From Nipponacmea schrenckii (Eukaryota; Mollusca; Gastropoda; Lottiidae), in contig CM060203.1 in the NCBI GenBank assembly GCA_030562195.1, positions 2,370,208-2,434,207 on the forward strand: a DNA stretch of 64,000 bases. Reading direction: 5' to 3'. Made by a program: the position numbers and the translations under genes. Below, piece by piece: positions 22,511 through 36,129 of the stretch. The notes beneath the pieces were generated by a model. That model did not search any database and was not told where the DNA came from. It saw nothing but the letters and a program-made list of their open reading frames with translations. Each line of letters begins with the position of its first letter. Positions within the stretch are counted from its first letter, which is position 1.

Positions 22511-25008
22511 GTGATAAATTAAGCACATTTTAACTGAGAAAGGTTTTAACAAAAGTATTCATTGTGAAGAATAAGTATTCTCTCCTCTGAATTTAATTGT
22601 TATATTCTAAGAATATTTTGTATTATAATGTGAAAGGGGTGAGTTATGTAGACAGTTTATATTCCAATCAAACCATACCAATATCATTATGTAATATAGA
22701 TTTCCCACTAGACCTAGTCATAATACACCCTGATACTTTCTGATACTGAGTAAATATCACAGTCTGGTATAGACTATTTATGTATATACTGTTCCTCTGG
22801 TGGAGGCTTTCTGATAATCTTATAGTGCCTTTACCCATGATAAACCATGAATCAGGAAATATAATATTGCAATTTGTATCCTAAATCAGACCTGAGTTTG
22901 AAATCACAAACCCAAATCCACTACTTGTATTCAACTTTTCCACCTGTTTGTCTTCATTCAAATGAAGTGAAACAAAACCCAAAGAAAATGGAGAAAGCTT
23001 GTCAAAACACTTAGACAGAGAACCACCCTTGCAGGCAGCTTAGTGAATTCTTTTGAATGTTTTTACTATAAAAAAAATAACACTGTGAAACCTGAGGTGC
23101 CTGCTGTTTTAACACTTATTATTTTAACAGTGATTACTGTATTAAAACACACAGATAGCGCTAATAATCAATGATGAAGTCATCATTTTAGACAAATGTA
23201 ATGACAGTCCCAGCAGGTACCTGATCAATTCTACACTGCTAGTATTATTGTAATGTTCTAAAATCTACATTTGTATGGTACAGCTGATAATGACTGGGTT
23301 GTTTATCTAGAATCTAATTTATGTTTCTGAACCACTGTTTACAAAACATGAACTGGTAAAAAACTTTTGGTACATTTGACATAGTCTTATTAACCAGTAT
23401 TTAACTAAACTGACTGTCCTTCATTTTGTAGGCGGGGGAGAGAAAAGCGTTTACAAACAAATATGATTGGCTGCAATTTTCCTTTAAAAATTCTAGGGCC
23501 AATAAATATTGGTCAATATTAAGCTATGAATAAGTATTTCCTCTCTCTTTTACCACAACCTTGTGAAAGTGTAATAAATTGGTGTGTGGCCTGGAAGCAA
23601 TGAATCAGATAATTCTAAACTGGTGATATATATTGACCACTTTGTTTTATGTCATATACTCAAGCAGTTTCATGTAAAGAGAGTGAGGTTGGACATCACA
23701 CTTTATCAACCTTTTATGCTCTACTTCATAAAGTTTATAGAGTTCATAGTATATGGAGTTTTATGCTCGGACACTCAGTGTTTAAAGGGTTAACACATTG
23801 TTCTACCATAATTCTACTACTCTGTAAGGTAAACAAGTCAGAAAGTAACCTAGTCTGTGATTGCTGGTATTTCCAGGTGAAGTATATATCCATCAAGCTG
23901 AACCAGTGGAATGTTGATAGTCAAGTTATGATGGTAGATAGGTTGATTTCTGAGATCTAGTATTGTAAACATTGTATATGTATATTAAAATGACTGTAAC
24001 GAAGTTTCCTACAAACATTATGTGTATTTGGGTTCAGGAAAACAAATACCATGAATTTGTATTTTCAATCAGACATCTATGGTTCCTGCAGCTCTACAAT
24101 CCCAATATATAAGATGAGATGAGTAAATTGCAGATTGATATATGTGAATGAAATGGTCCGTTAATAGTGTTTATTGATGCTGACCATTGACCATAATAAA
24201 ACCAGATTTATCACCTTCATAATAGATTTATATTCAGTGTTTGTCATTGGTTTATTTCTAAATCATTTATTATTTCAGCCAATCAAAATATTGTTTTAAC
24301 AATCCAAGTAGAAATTAGTTTAAATGGTTTAGTGTTAATAATATGTGTTTATCTTAGAATAAACAGTGTTTAGGACTGGAATAAAACCTCCAACTGGCTA
24401 CAAATAGTTTTTATTCAATCTGAGCCGATTTTGTTTTATTTCCATTGTTGCTATAACTTTAGAAGAGTTTAACTCGAAAAGAATAAGTAAAAAGCACAAG
24501 GATCAATCCTAGAAAGTTGAATGAAAAAGACTATTGTTTCAAAGATAACCTAGCATTAACACCATTTTGAGAATACACTGTTTGGATATTGCACTTTGTG
24601 TGTTTTAACAGTTTACTACACTTATCTAATTTTCTAGGGTCAGATTTTGAAATGCTGGTGGAGTAACCTGAAGAACAAACATGAAAAGCATTTCAGCATT
24701 TTAATTAAATTGTGCTATTGTATCTTTGATTTAATCCACATTTTTAAGATGTTTTTCTAAACTAATAAAATATGTATCCAGAGTACTGAAAGATGTTAAT
24801 ATTGTAGATAAATAATATCTAATGAAATTAGAGTGGTATCTAATCTAAACCAGTTTTTAATATCATCCTAACATATCAGATGAGGAGGGAGGGGGGATAT
24901 ACCATGGTAGTCATGGTAACTTAAACTGTATTTAAATTCCTCTGACCATGAACTTAGTTTAACAAGTAGTCTGGTAGTCTGTACATCTGTCAGGCATTAA
25001 AGGTAGTG

Positions 25009-25083
25009 AGTGAGTGAAGGAATAAATGAATGAATGTATGAATGAATGAATGAATGAATGAATGAATGAATGAATGAATGAAC
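25009..25083. repeat. (GAAT)n microsatellite
   Basis: A near-perfect run of GAAT tetranucleotides, flanked by GTGAGTGAGTGAAGGAATAA. The apparent His-Ser-Phe-Ile frame on the minus strand is its translation. Confidence 0.97.
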
Positions 25084-25643
25084 AAACATAAAGGGAATGA
25101 AAGAAGTGGTTCTTAATTCTTAATCCAATTAAAATTTTCAAACTGTTTTAGTTAGGAGAAATGACAAGATAATCAAGTCACAGTGATTGTATCAAAATAT
25201 CAAACTTGTCATTGTCTTTTCTCGAGAGATGTTATAAAAGAATTTGTTATTAAATTATCAGCTAGCTCAGGGGGGTAAAAACCCTGGTAAGATTTACTGG
25301 TATACTTCTGGTTCTTAATGGAATATGTCTGATACTGTACACAAGATACCGACACACTTCACATTTCAAAACAAAACAGCTTTCCTAATAAAACATTGTT
25401 TACGACCAGTCTGGAATATCTCCTACCATCAGGAATTTAGCAAGAAATAAAAGAGTGTTTCAGACAGATTAGGTGAGTCAGAATTGAGACAGAATTCACT
25501 GAGGATAAAACATGGACAACACAATTTAATAAAACATTTCCACAACCATTCTTCTTGATATGTTGCAAGGAGAAATGGCTGTTCCTAGTATTCAATACAG
25601 TGATGGTAATTTTGTCATGATGTGATATAAAACAAATTGTTTT

Positions 25644-27376
25644 AAAATACTGGGGTACTGGTATCCTTCTATAATTATTAAAATACTGGGGTATCGGTAT
25701 CCTTCTATAATTATTAAAATACTGGGGTATCGGTATCCTTCTATAATTATTAAAATACTGGGGTATCGGTATCCTTCTATAATTATTAAAATACTGGGGT
25801 ATCGGTATCCTTCTATAATTATTAAAATACTGGGGTATCGGTATCCTTCTATAATTATTAAAATACTGGGGTATCGGTATCCTTCTATAATTATTAAAAT
25901 ACTGGGGTACTGGTATCCTTCTATAATTATTAAAATACTGGGGTATCGGTATCCTTCTATAATTATTAAAATACTGGGGTATCGGTATCCTTCTATAATT
26001 ATTAAAATACTGGGGTATCGGTATCCTTCTATAATTATTAAAATACTGGGGTATCGGTATCCTTCTATAATTATTAAAATACTGGGGTATCGGTATCCTT
26101 CTATAATTATTAAAATACTGGGGTATCGGTATCCTTCTATAATTATTAAAATACTGGGGTATCGGTATCCTTCTATAATTATTAAAATACTGGGGTACTG
26201 GTATCCTTCTATAATTATTAAAATACTGGGGTATCGGTATCCTTCTATAATTATTAAAATACTGGGGTATCGGTATCCTTCTATAATTATTAAAATACTG
26301 GGGTATCGGTATCCTTCTATAATTATTAAAATACTGGGGTATCGGTATCCTTCTATAATTATTAAAATACTGGGGTATAGGTATCCTTCTATAATTTTTA
26401 AAATACTGGGGTACTGGTATCCTTCTATAATTATTAAAATACTGGGGTATCGGTATCCTTCTATAATTATTAAAATACTGGGGTATCGGTATCCTTCTAT
26501 AATTATTAAAATACTGGGGTATCGGTATCCTTCTATAATTATTAAAATACTGGGGTATCGGTATCCTTCTATAATTATTAAAATACTGGGGTACTGGTAT
26601 CCTTCTATAATTATTAAAATACTGGGGTATCAGTATCCTTCTATAATTATTAAAATACTGGGGTACTGGTATCCTTCTATAATTATTAAAATACTGGGGT
26701 ATCGGTATCCTTCTATAATTATTAAAATACTGGGGTACTGGTATCCTTCTATAATTATTAAAATACTGGGGTATCGGTATCCTTCTATAATTATTAAAAT
26801 ACTGGGGTACTGGTATCCTTCTATAATTATTAAAATACTGGGGTACTGGTATCCTTCTATAATTATTAAAATACTGGGGTACTGGTATCCTTCTATAATT
26901 ATTAAAATACTGGGGTACTGGTATCCTTCTATAATTATTAAAATACTGGGGTATCGGTATCCTTCTATAATTATTAAAATACTGGGGTATCGGTATCCTT
27001 CTATAATTATTAAAATACTGGGGTACTGGTATCCTTCTATAATTATTAAAATACTGGGGTATCGGTATCCTTCTATAATTATTAAAATACTGGGGTATCG
27101 GTATCCTTCTATAATTATTAAAATACTGGGGTATCGGTATCCTTCTATAATTATTAAAATACTGGGGTATCGGTATCCTTCTATAATTATTAAAATACTG
27201 GGGTATCGGTATCCTTCTATAATTATTAAAATACTGGGGTATCGGTATCCTTCTATAATTATTAAAATACTGGGGTACTGGTATCCTTCTATAATTATTA
27301 AAATACTGGGGTATCGGTATCCTTCTATAATTATTAAAATACTGGGGTATCGGTATCCTTCTATAATTATTAAAAT
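25644..27376. repeat. 36-bp minisatellite, 48 copies, no indels
   Basis: Unit AAAATACTGGGGTATCGGTA then TCCTTCTATAATTATT, about 48 consecutive copies. Nearly all differ only at one dinucleotide: TATCGG (major) or TACTGG (about 14 copies), with single TATAGG and TATCAG variants and one unit with TTTTTA in place of TTATTA. I found no length change anywhere in the array, in contrast to the 68-bp array, which has many. Confidence 0.97.
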
Positions 27377-27449
27377 AGAAGAAAACCTTTAAATCTTTTA
27401 AATCAAACTGTGAATTGAGATTCTGAAGGTAGGGTTTGCTATCCCTTAA

Positions 27450-27645
27450 TGATCATCGGGGGCAATCCTGATTTTTGAAATTTTCAATTCTGATTGGATA
27501 ATAAAACTACACTTAGTGATTGACCAATCAGATGCCTTATTCTCAAAAACTTTATTAAGTTCAAATCCAGATTTTAAGATATGCACTCATCTGATTGGAT
27601 AATACAACTTAATTTGTATTGATTGACCAATCAGATGATCGAAAA
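27450..27645. repeat. foldback remnant related to 2441-2597
   Basis: CTGATTGGATAATAAAACTA...TAGTGATTGACCAATCAG forms an inverted pair, repeated as CTGATTGGATAATACAACTT...ATTGATTGACCAATCAG about 90 bp later. It has the same inner motif as the elements at 2441 and 63280. Confidence 0.6.
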
Positions 27646-28242
27646 AAACCACATAAACTCAAGTTTCCAGAATAATTCCCCTGTTGTATGCAATGATTTA
27701 TTCAAATAGTTAGCAAGTCTTCTAATAATGTTTTTATATATTATAATAACCTTATATTTCAAACCAGAGTTAAAACATGTCCAGTTATATACAAAATTCT
27801 GATAACAGTTGACAGTTTGGAGCAAACTCCTGACACGACCTTTGACCCTTGGATTTTGATATTCACTCATCTAGTCATATATCAAACACTCTTCGAAATG
27901 AGTGCAGAAAATTCCATCATGGTAAATATCTATTTGGTAAGACTCTTACAAAAATATTTCAAGATGGAACATTAATATTTGCAAGATGGCAGCCAAATGT
28001 TAGAATTAACAATAAACATGGAGGATATACAGTCTGAATTACCAACACCAGATGAACATCAGCTACTTCTTTATACTTATTGCTTAACTCAGACAGATGT
28101 ACTGTAATATTATATCTATCCAGGTAAAATACCAGGGGCATTAATAAGATAAAATACAGTTATACACCTTATATAATTATACTCACTATGTCTGTCAATG
28201 CTTTGATGTTCAATGACCAACTGGGATACCTTGGTCATACAG

Positions 28243-29040
28243 TAGAACCTGTATTCAGAGACCACTCAAGGGAATATTCAAAAACGGTCGCTGAGTGAAG
28301 GTGGCCTCTTAAGAGAGGAACTGCAAGACCATTTCGTTTTGACATTTTTGAAATCATAGGATCTTACTTTTACTCATACATGTATAGTTTCTACTGCTTT
28401 TGCATGCTATCTCCTATCTACTGACGGGATACTCTATTTTGTCGTATTTTATTTTCTATTAGATAGTACCAAAGTTCTCACAGTTATTATCGTTTTCAAA
28501 GTCAAAATTCTCTATCTTAAATCAATAAGATATCCTTCTTTACTTGCATTTTGAATGCCCGGTAACACGCTTTATTCAATTTTCAACTGATTAATATGTT
28601 TTTATAACTACATCTGGTATACCCTACTTTCGCTTTCTGATCAAATTTACGGTAGTCTAAATTTTACCAAAAACGAAATATTGAAGCCTTCACAGTACTT
28701 TATAATAATTGTCAATACGATGATATCTTTCAATATTAATCAGCAACAAGCCATAAAATTAATCTGTAGAAGATTATCTAATTACCGATTAGCGATAATC
28801 TCATTGAATATCACTGACGCATGAACGTGATTTTTGTTACGGGAGATAATCAAAAGTGTCATGGTCGCTTAATTGAGTTATTTTAATCAATTGGGAGTAT
28901 AAATACATGGCCGCTGGTCGCGTAATGAAGGTGGCCGCTTATTAGTCGATAATTACATTGAAAACTCGTAGGGGGGAATTTATTGTGGTCGCTTATTGAA
29001 GGTGGGCTCTTAATAAAGGTGGTCGTATATACTGTATATA
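28243..29040. repeat. putative non-autonomous DNA transposon
   Basis: Starts TACAGTAGAACCTGTATTCAGAGACCAC and ends GGTGGTCGTATATACTGTA, an imperfect terminal inverted repeat (TACAGTA...GACCAC). GGTCGCT/GTGGTCGCTTATTGAAGGTGG motifs recur inside. A fragment of the same family is at about 47750-47840 in a receptor intron. No transposase frame is visible. Confidence 0.5.
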
Positions 29041-29104
29041 AAACAAATGTCTGATTTTTCAATTGGCTTTATCTAACTGATGTTACTCAACTTGAAAAAT
29101 TACT

Positions 29105-29900
29105 GTGAAGGTGTTTCTAGAGAGAGTTTTATACATGGCTTTTAGAGAGAGTTTTATACATTGCTTTTAGAGAGAGTTTTATACATCGCTTTTAGAGAGA
29201 GTTTTATACATGATTTCAAGAGAGAGTTTCATACATGGCTTTAAGAGAGAGTTTTATACTTTGCTTTCAGAGAGTTTTATATATCGCTTTTAGAGAGAGT
29301 TTTATACATGGCTTTTAGAGAGAGTTTTATACATCGCTTTTAGAGAGAGTTTTATACATGGCTTTTAAAGAAAGTTTTATACTTTGCTTTTAGAGAGATT
29401 TTTTAAGAAGGCTTTTAGAGAGAGTTTTATACATGGCTTTTAGAGAGAGTTTTATACATCGCTTTTAGAGAGAGTTTTATACATGGTTTTAAGAGAGAGT
29501 TTTATACATGGCTTTAAGAAGATTTTTATACATGGCTTTTAGAGAGAGTTTTATACATGGCTTTTAGAGAGAGTTTTATACATGGTTTTTAGAGAGAGTT
29601 TTATAATCGCTTTTAGAGAGAGTTTTATACATGGCTTTAAGAGAGAGTTTTATACATCGCTTTTAGAGAGAGTTCTATACATGGCTTTAAGAAGATTTTT
29701 ATACATGGCTTTTAGAGAGAGTTTTATACATGGTTTTAAGAGAGAGTTTTATCCATGGTTTTAAGAGAGAGTTCTATACATGGCTTTAAGAAGATTTTTA
29801 TACATGGCTTTTAGAAGATTTTTACATCGCTTTTAGAGAGAGTTTATCATGTTTTAGAGAGTTTCATACCAATCGCTTTTAGAGATATATTATAAGGTTT
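29105..29900. repeat. 25-bp minisatellite, about 31 imperfect copies
   Basis: Unit GCTTTTAGAGAGAGTTTTAT then ACATG, with alternating ...CATGGCTTT, ...CATCGCTTT and ...GGTTTTAA variants and shortened units (AAGAAGATTTTTATACATGG). Units degrade towards 29930. Confidence 0.93.
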
Positions 29901-30260
29901 TAAAAATAGTTTTATACATGTTTTAAGTCTATAAAAAGATTTAAAACATTAGAATGAAGTAACAGATAAGATATCAAAGGTGTATCATAAAACACCAAGA
30001 TTGAATAAATCTCAGGTATATAGAAGAGAAAAACAGAATAAAAACATATAAACAGCTGTTTTAACATTAAATACTGCAACAGACAACCTCAACTTTACAC
30101 TCTGAGTTTTATATTATATTGGCAAAATACAACTAACTCCAATACATATTTCATCTTATTTTTATGCAAGTTATATCACACCAGTTTTATCAAAATTAAA
30201 CTACAATTTCAGTCTGTTTTTACTTTGGTTGATCTCCATAGTAATCTAATCAAAATTATA

Positions 30261-30759
30261 TTAAAGGAGCCCAGGCTTTATTTGCTTCGGACAATCATCC
30301 GACAGCCTCAGACACATGAAATCTTTTGGTTAGCTAATCAGAAATAGTCTACAGAGCTTACCTTTGAAATTTGAGCCTTCAAATCCATGTGTATCCATAA
30401 TTATCCGTGTTTGAAAAATCATAATGTCCTAAGAAATTACGAACGTACCGCCATATTGGAAAACGGTTCGTCTTGATAATCAAAGAGTTATCCTTCCCGT
30501 CGTGCAATAGCGGTCATCTATATAAATAGACTACTGCGCATTTTTCAATTGTAGACTTTGTCAACAGGACACACAATTTTCAGACTGACTGGAGACCAGC
30601 CGCGTACAGCACGGAAAAAAAATGAAAAGTGAAATTTTTTGTTTGAGGTATATTTCAAGGTATTTTGCGATTTTCTTAGAGCTTGAGTATTTCTGAGGAC
30701 TGTTTAAATGTAACAAAGGCCCAAAACGACCCATAAAAATCAAGCCTGGGCCTCTTTAA
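30261..30759. mobile_element. TTAA-flanked MITE, copy 1
   Basis: About 0.5 kb bounded by TTAAAGGAGCCCAGGCTT and AAGCCTGGGCCTCTTTAA, which are inverted repeats including TTAA. Internal TCTATATAAATAGACTAC resembles a TATA box. No transposase. TTAA boundaries are characteristic of piggyBac-type insertion; assignment to that superfamily is inference. Confidence 0.8.
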
Positions 30760-32025
30760 GCTGGTGTATTGTGCACATTCATTTCAATGGTAGAACAATA
30801 GGAGAGAGGCAAGCGTGAGGCAAGAGAGAGGCAAGAAAGTGGTACTTGATTATCTAATTAAGATAGTTTGAAATGTCATATAGGCATTTGACAATTTTGT
30901 TAGATTTCAGATTATGATAGAGAAAGTTACTCGATCTTTTTCATTCTTCCCAAGTTTTTGTGATCATGGTTATTCATTCTGCAGGAAGAGTATATATACC
31001 CAACCCTAATGAGCAAGATGTAACATACTGCACTTCAGAGAAATACAAGCCAATTAGAAATTAGAAATTGTTCAGCTCAAAAACAATTGATTTGCAAGCG
31101 GTTTCAGTCAATAATAAAACAGATAAACAATGCATACTAAAAGCTTGAAAAGAGAAAGTAGAAAATTAGTAAGAAATCCATTTGTTTGAGAAGGTATAAT
31201 TGATCAAACTAATGGCGTATACCTTTAATTTAGGGATGGATCAGAACATGAGTGTAACTTATAAAATGTTTTGGCAGAATATAAAGGATAGGTTACAAGG
31301 TGTGATAGATAAGATGTTTTGGTAGAAGAATGATTTTAATAAAGGATGGGTCAGGTGATGAATCATTAAGTACTAGATGGTATTAACTGGTATATGAACT
31401 AGATAATGAAGTAAAAAACAAGATTAGTAATATTCTTACTTATCATACGTCAGATATACTGTATACAGTTAGTTTCGAGGTCAACTAACACTAGCTAGTA
31501 TACAACATACAAATCAGACTTGTTCCTATTCAAAAAAAAATCAACTGGACATGAAAAACTGGAACAAAGTTGAGAAGATGACCCTCAAGTGAGCCTTACA
31601 TCTGACACAAGTCAGTGGATGTAATAAGCAACTGAAATCTCACTGTGTGCAGGTAATCTTTGCTGTGTTATTCGCTGTCAGAGACAGGGTTTCAGAGATA
31701 TATCCTGTTGCACGAAATGACAAGAGCCAGTGCTCTTTTTCAATGGTCAATAGAAGATCGAGCCGTCATGTGATAATAAAATCTGTCTTAAGGAAAATGA
31801 CATAAAGAAGTGCATCTTCAATTAAGGTGATTTCATGGCTCACTCAGCGGTCAGTAATTCCAGGGCTTACTTCAACAAGGAATTTTCAGGCTTTTCCATC
31901 TTTTTATGGGCATCATATGAGTGCATAAATCTACAACAAAGTCTTTAATATGGCAAGTCAGAAAGAAAAGAAAAAAAGAACTATATTTTACAAGGATAAA
32001 AATTAAGGTTCACAAGTCTGCCGTG

Positions 32026-32130
32026 ACAGGGATCTTTCTACCAGCTGGTCCTTGGTCAACCTCTTGGCATTGATCTTTCCTGGATTATCCATACCATTTA
32101 CAGCTGGGTGGACTGGAATTATGAGTGAAG
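32026..32130. repeat. dispersed repeat, parent-like copy of the 68-bp array
   Basis: GGATCTTTCTACCAGCTGGT, CCTTGGTCAACCTCTTGGCA, TTGATCTTTCCTGGATTATC, CATACCATTTACAGCTGGGT... The first 40 bp correspond to the 68-bp unit (CATCTGGTCCTTGGCCCAACCTCTTGGCATTGA) and the second half to 12860-12920. Confidence 0.75.
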
Positions 32131-32551
32131 AGGACTTATTCAAGGTCATCAGACTTTTACACAGCAATCTAGATTTGAACTCAAGTCCGACTAGACTATT
32201 TTTGACCTTAAGAAGAGAACTGTCTTGGTTTGAGATGAAATATTGCAGTCTGCTATTGTATACCTGGTGTACAAGATAACTACAAGAGAAATATTTTATC
32301 TGTCTAGGGAGGGGAGAAACAGTCAAGATTGGAAACAATGCTTAATGCATACCAGATGATGTAGAAATATATAACCAGGTTTTATAAAAAATTTTCAGGA
32401 TCAACTATGATTTCTACATACAAACATCTCTATACATAATACATGAGTTAAAAAGCTAGCTTTCACAGGTTTCAACAGTGTAAATTACCAAACCTCTCTT
32501 TTTACATTAAGGCTATTTATTTACCGGTTTTTAAAAAGGACCAAAGCTACC

Positions 32552-33049
32552 TTAAAGTGGACCAGGCTTCATTTGTTTCGGACAATCATCCGACAGCCTC
32601 AAACACATGAAATCTTTTGGTTAGCTAATCAGAAATAGTCTACAGAGCTTACCTTTGAAATTTGAGCCTTTAAATCCATGTGTATCCATAATTATCCGTG
32701 TTTGAAAAATCATAATGCCGTAAGAAATTACGAACGTCCCGCCATATTGGAAAACGGTTCGTCTTGATAGTCAAAGAGTTATCCTTCCCGTCGTGCAATA
32801 GCGGTCATCTATATAAATAGACTACAACGTATTTTCAATTGTAGACTTTGTCAACAGGACACACAATTTTCAGACTGACTGGAGACCAGCCGCGTACAGC
32901 ACGGAAAAAAAATGAAAAGTGAAATTTTTTGTTTGAGGTATATTTCAAGGTATTTTGCGATTTTCTTAGAGCTTGAGTATTTCTGAGGACTGTTTAAATG
33001 TAACAAAGGCCCAAAGAGACCCCTAAAAATCCAGCCTGGTCCCCTTTAA
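32552..33049. mobile_element. TTAA-flanked MITE, copy 2
   Basis: Near-identical to 30261-30759, same orientation, over its whole length. It is bounded by TTAAAGTGGACCAGGCTT and AGCCTGGTCCCCTTTAA. Few differences are seen (for example GTACCG/GTCCCG, and ACTGCGCATTTT against ACAACGTATTTT), so both insertions look young relative to the surrounding decayed repeats. Confidence 0.82.
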
Positions 33050-33956
33050 ATCATCATATTGTTGTCTATTTGCCATTAATAACATAAAAGACAATAAATG
33101 TACTGTCTGGTAAGTCTATTAGTAATGTATAAAGACGATTTTAATTTTGATCAAACTTTTCACTTTAATGGATTAAAAAAGAGGCCATGTCTTCATATGC
33201 TTAATATTAGTAGAATTGCAGGAACCACAGTAATCTGAATGAAAACTGGAATGGTTAAAAATGATGCTTATAGTTTCCCTGATGTAAATAAAAAGTTAAG
33301 AGAACCTCTTTACAGTACAGTACCTTTAACATCTAATAAATTAAATAATTAAATCTAACTCTATTATAATTTTAGTTTTCAGGTAAAAAGAAGGCTGTTT
33401 TTGTTGTTTTTTTAAAATGTTTTCACCTTTATCACATATTGTTTGTGAAACAAATTACGTTTTAAACAAGAAGTTTTCACAAAAAAGTCGACAACTTGTG
33501 GTAACTTAAAGGTAAGAGGTGAAGACATAGTAAGTATTGTCTAGTAATAGACTGCTAGTATGTAGGTTACCTGAATGTTTGTCACGGATACAAAAAAAAA
33601 TTCAGTCTAGACTTCCACACAATGATAATAAATATTTCATCACAATAAAAACAACTGTTTTCTTTATTCTATCAGTACTAACTACTTTGACAGTTTCATT
33701 TTCAAACTGTGATTGCTTAGTAGAAGACTTTGACAACTATGATGCCATACCAGTGGCACCCAGTGGCAGAGTGATGTGAGATGTTCAAGAAGGGCAAGCA
33801 GATTCCATAACAATCTGTACCAGAAGATGCTGATATGACAATACCTTCACTTGTTTGACACGCGTCACAAATACACAGACTTTGGATTTTGACTCAACAG
33901 CTTGAAGAATGAAGTATTGGTTCTGAACTTGAACATAGATTTGCTGTTCTAGACTT

Positions 33957-35255
33957 ACTAGTAACATGTTGTATTACAATACATTGATTTACCATGTTAT
34001 CATACCAGCACTAGTAACATGTTGTATTACAATACATTGATTTACCATGTTATCATACCAGCACTAGTAACATGTTGTATTACAATACATTGATTTACCA
34101 TGTTATCATACCAGCACTAGTAACATGTTGTATTACAATACATTGATTTACCTGTTATCATACCAGCACTAGTAACATGTTGTATTACAATACATTGATT
34201 TACCTGTTATCATACCAGCACTAGTAACATGTTGTATTACAATACATTGATTTACCTGTTATCATACCAGCACTAGTAACATGTTGTATTACAATACATT
34301 GATTTACCATGTTATAATACCAGCACTAGTAACATGTTGTATTACAATACATTGATTTACCATGTTATCATACCAGCACTAGTAACATGTTGTATTACAA
34401 TACATTGATTTACCATGTTATCATACCAGCACTAGTAACATGTTGTATTACAATACATTGATTTACCATGTTATCATACCAGCACTAGTAACATGTTGTA
34501 TTACAATACATTGATTTACCTAGTTATCATACCAGCACTAGTAACATGTTGTATTACAATACATTGATTTACCATGTTATCATACCAGCACTAGTAACAT
34601 GTTGTATTACAATACATTGATTTACCCAGTTATCATACCAGCACTAGTAACATGTTGTATTACAATACATTGATTTACCATGTTATCATACCAGCACTAG
34701 TAACATGTTGTATTACAATACATTGATTTACCATGTTATCATACCAGCACTAGTAACATGTTGTATTACAATGCATTGATTTACCATGTTATCATACCAG
34801 CACTAGTAACATGTTGTATTACAATACATTGATTTACCTAGTTATCATACCAGCACTAGTAACATGTTGTATTACAATACATTGATTTACCATGTTATCA
34901 TACCAGCACTAGTAACATGTTGTATTACAATACATTGATTTACCATGTTATCATACCAGCACTAGTAACATGTTGTATTATAATACATTGATTTAGCCAG
35001 TTATCATACCAGCACTAGTAACATGTTGTATTACAATACATTGATTTACCCAGTTATCATACCAGCACTAGTAACATGTTGTATTACAATACATTGATTT
35101 ACCCAGTTATCATACCAGCACTAGTAACATTTGATTTACATTGATTATACATTTATTTACATAACCAGCACTAGTAGCATGTTGTATTACAATACATTGA
35201 TTTACCATGTTATCATACCAGCACTAGTAACATGTTGTATTACAATAAATTGATT
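33957..35255. repeat. 53-bp minisatellite, about 24 copies
   Basis: Unit ACTAGTAACATGTTGTATTA, CAATACATTGATTTACCATG, TTATCATACCAGC, very homogeneous. The main variation is at CCATG/CCTG/CCTAG/CCCAG. One disrupted unit lies at about 35125-35165. Lies in trio intron 1. Confidence 0.97.
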
Positions 35256-36129
35256 TATTAATAGATTTACACTACCTCCAGTAATATATACACTGTGACT
35301 CACCAACTTGTAGACTCACTGAGAAGTCTGATAACTTCCCCTGTGGCAAAGGTATAACTTTAAAATTATCCTCACAGTAGGCTTATCACTTAATAAATAG
35401 ATTAATGGACTCATTAATCCATCTTAATTAATTAAAACAATAACACAAGACAAAATGGGCTGCCATTTCAGCATAATTATTTCTGAAATTGTCAAGAATG
35501 TGTTTTTTTATTTTGCATTTTGAAATTTGGTGAAACAGCAGAGAAAAATTCAATATAGACATCATTTAACTGTGGTCTGTAGTCCATTCATTTTATTCTT
35601 AGTGAGACTATCATTTCCAATGTATTATTCAATAATGGTAACTTAATCAGTCAACTCAAGAAGAACACTGTATAGACCTGTGCTTCTCAACTTTTCTTAT
35701 GAGCCACTGAGGAGGGTCTAGAAAGTGTTCAACTTCCAGGAAAATTTAGAAATCAGCATCAATTTGCATGCATCTAAAACCATTCTGCCACCATTCCTTA
35801 CAATGGGGCACCCCCTATCACGCTAAGGTTGAAATGCATGGAAACACAGATACAATAGTGAAATATATAGCATTTCAAACATAGTTCACTTGTGACAATG
35901 TCACCAAAGCACATGTTATAATTCTAATTTTTTTGAAGTACTCATTATAAATCTTTCAATCCATAACCACTTCTTTTCCAATTTCAGCATATACCCATGG
36001 TATGAACATGACTTGCAATAGTAACCATTGTGGCATCTTTCTACAATATATTGAGTATGCCAACATTCATCTAATATTGTCTAGTCAACAAAAATATTCA
36101 ACTAGATGCTAAATGTATGACAGTGATTA

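Noticed and set aside
23584..23960. Two overlapping plus-strand frames of 69 and 103 codons in trio intron 1
   Set aside because: No domain, no splice support, and AT-rich composition like the rest of the intron.
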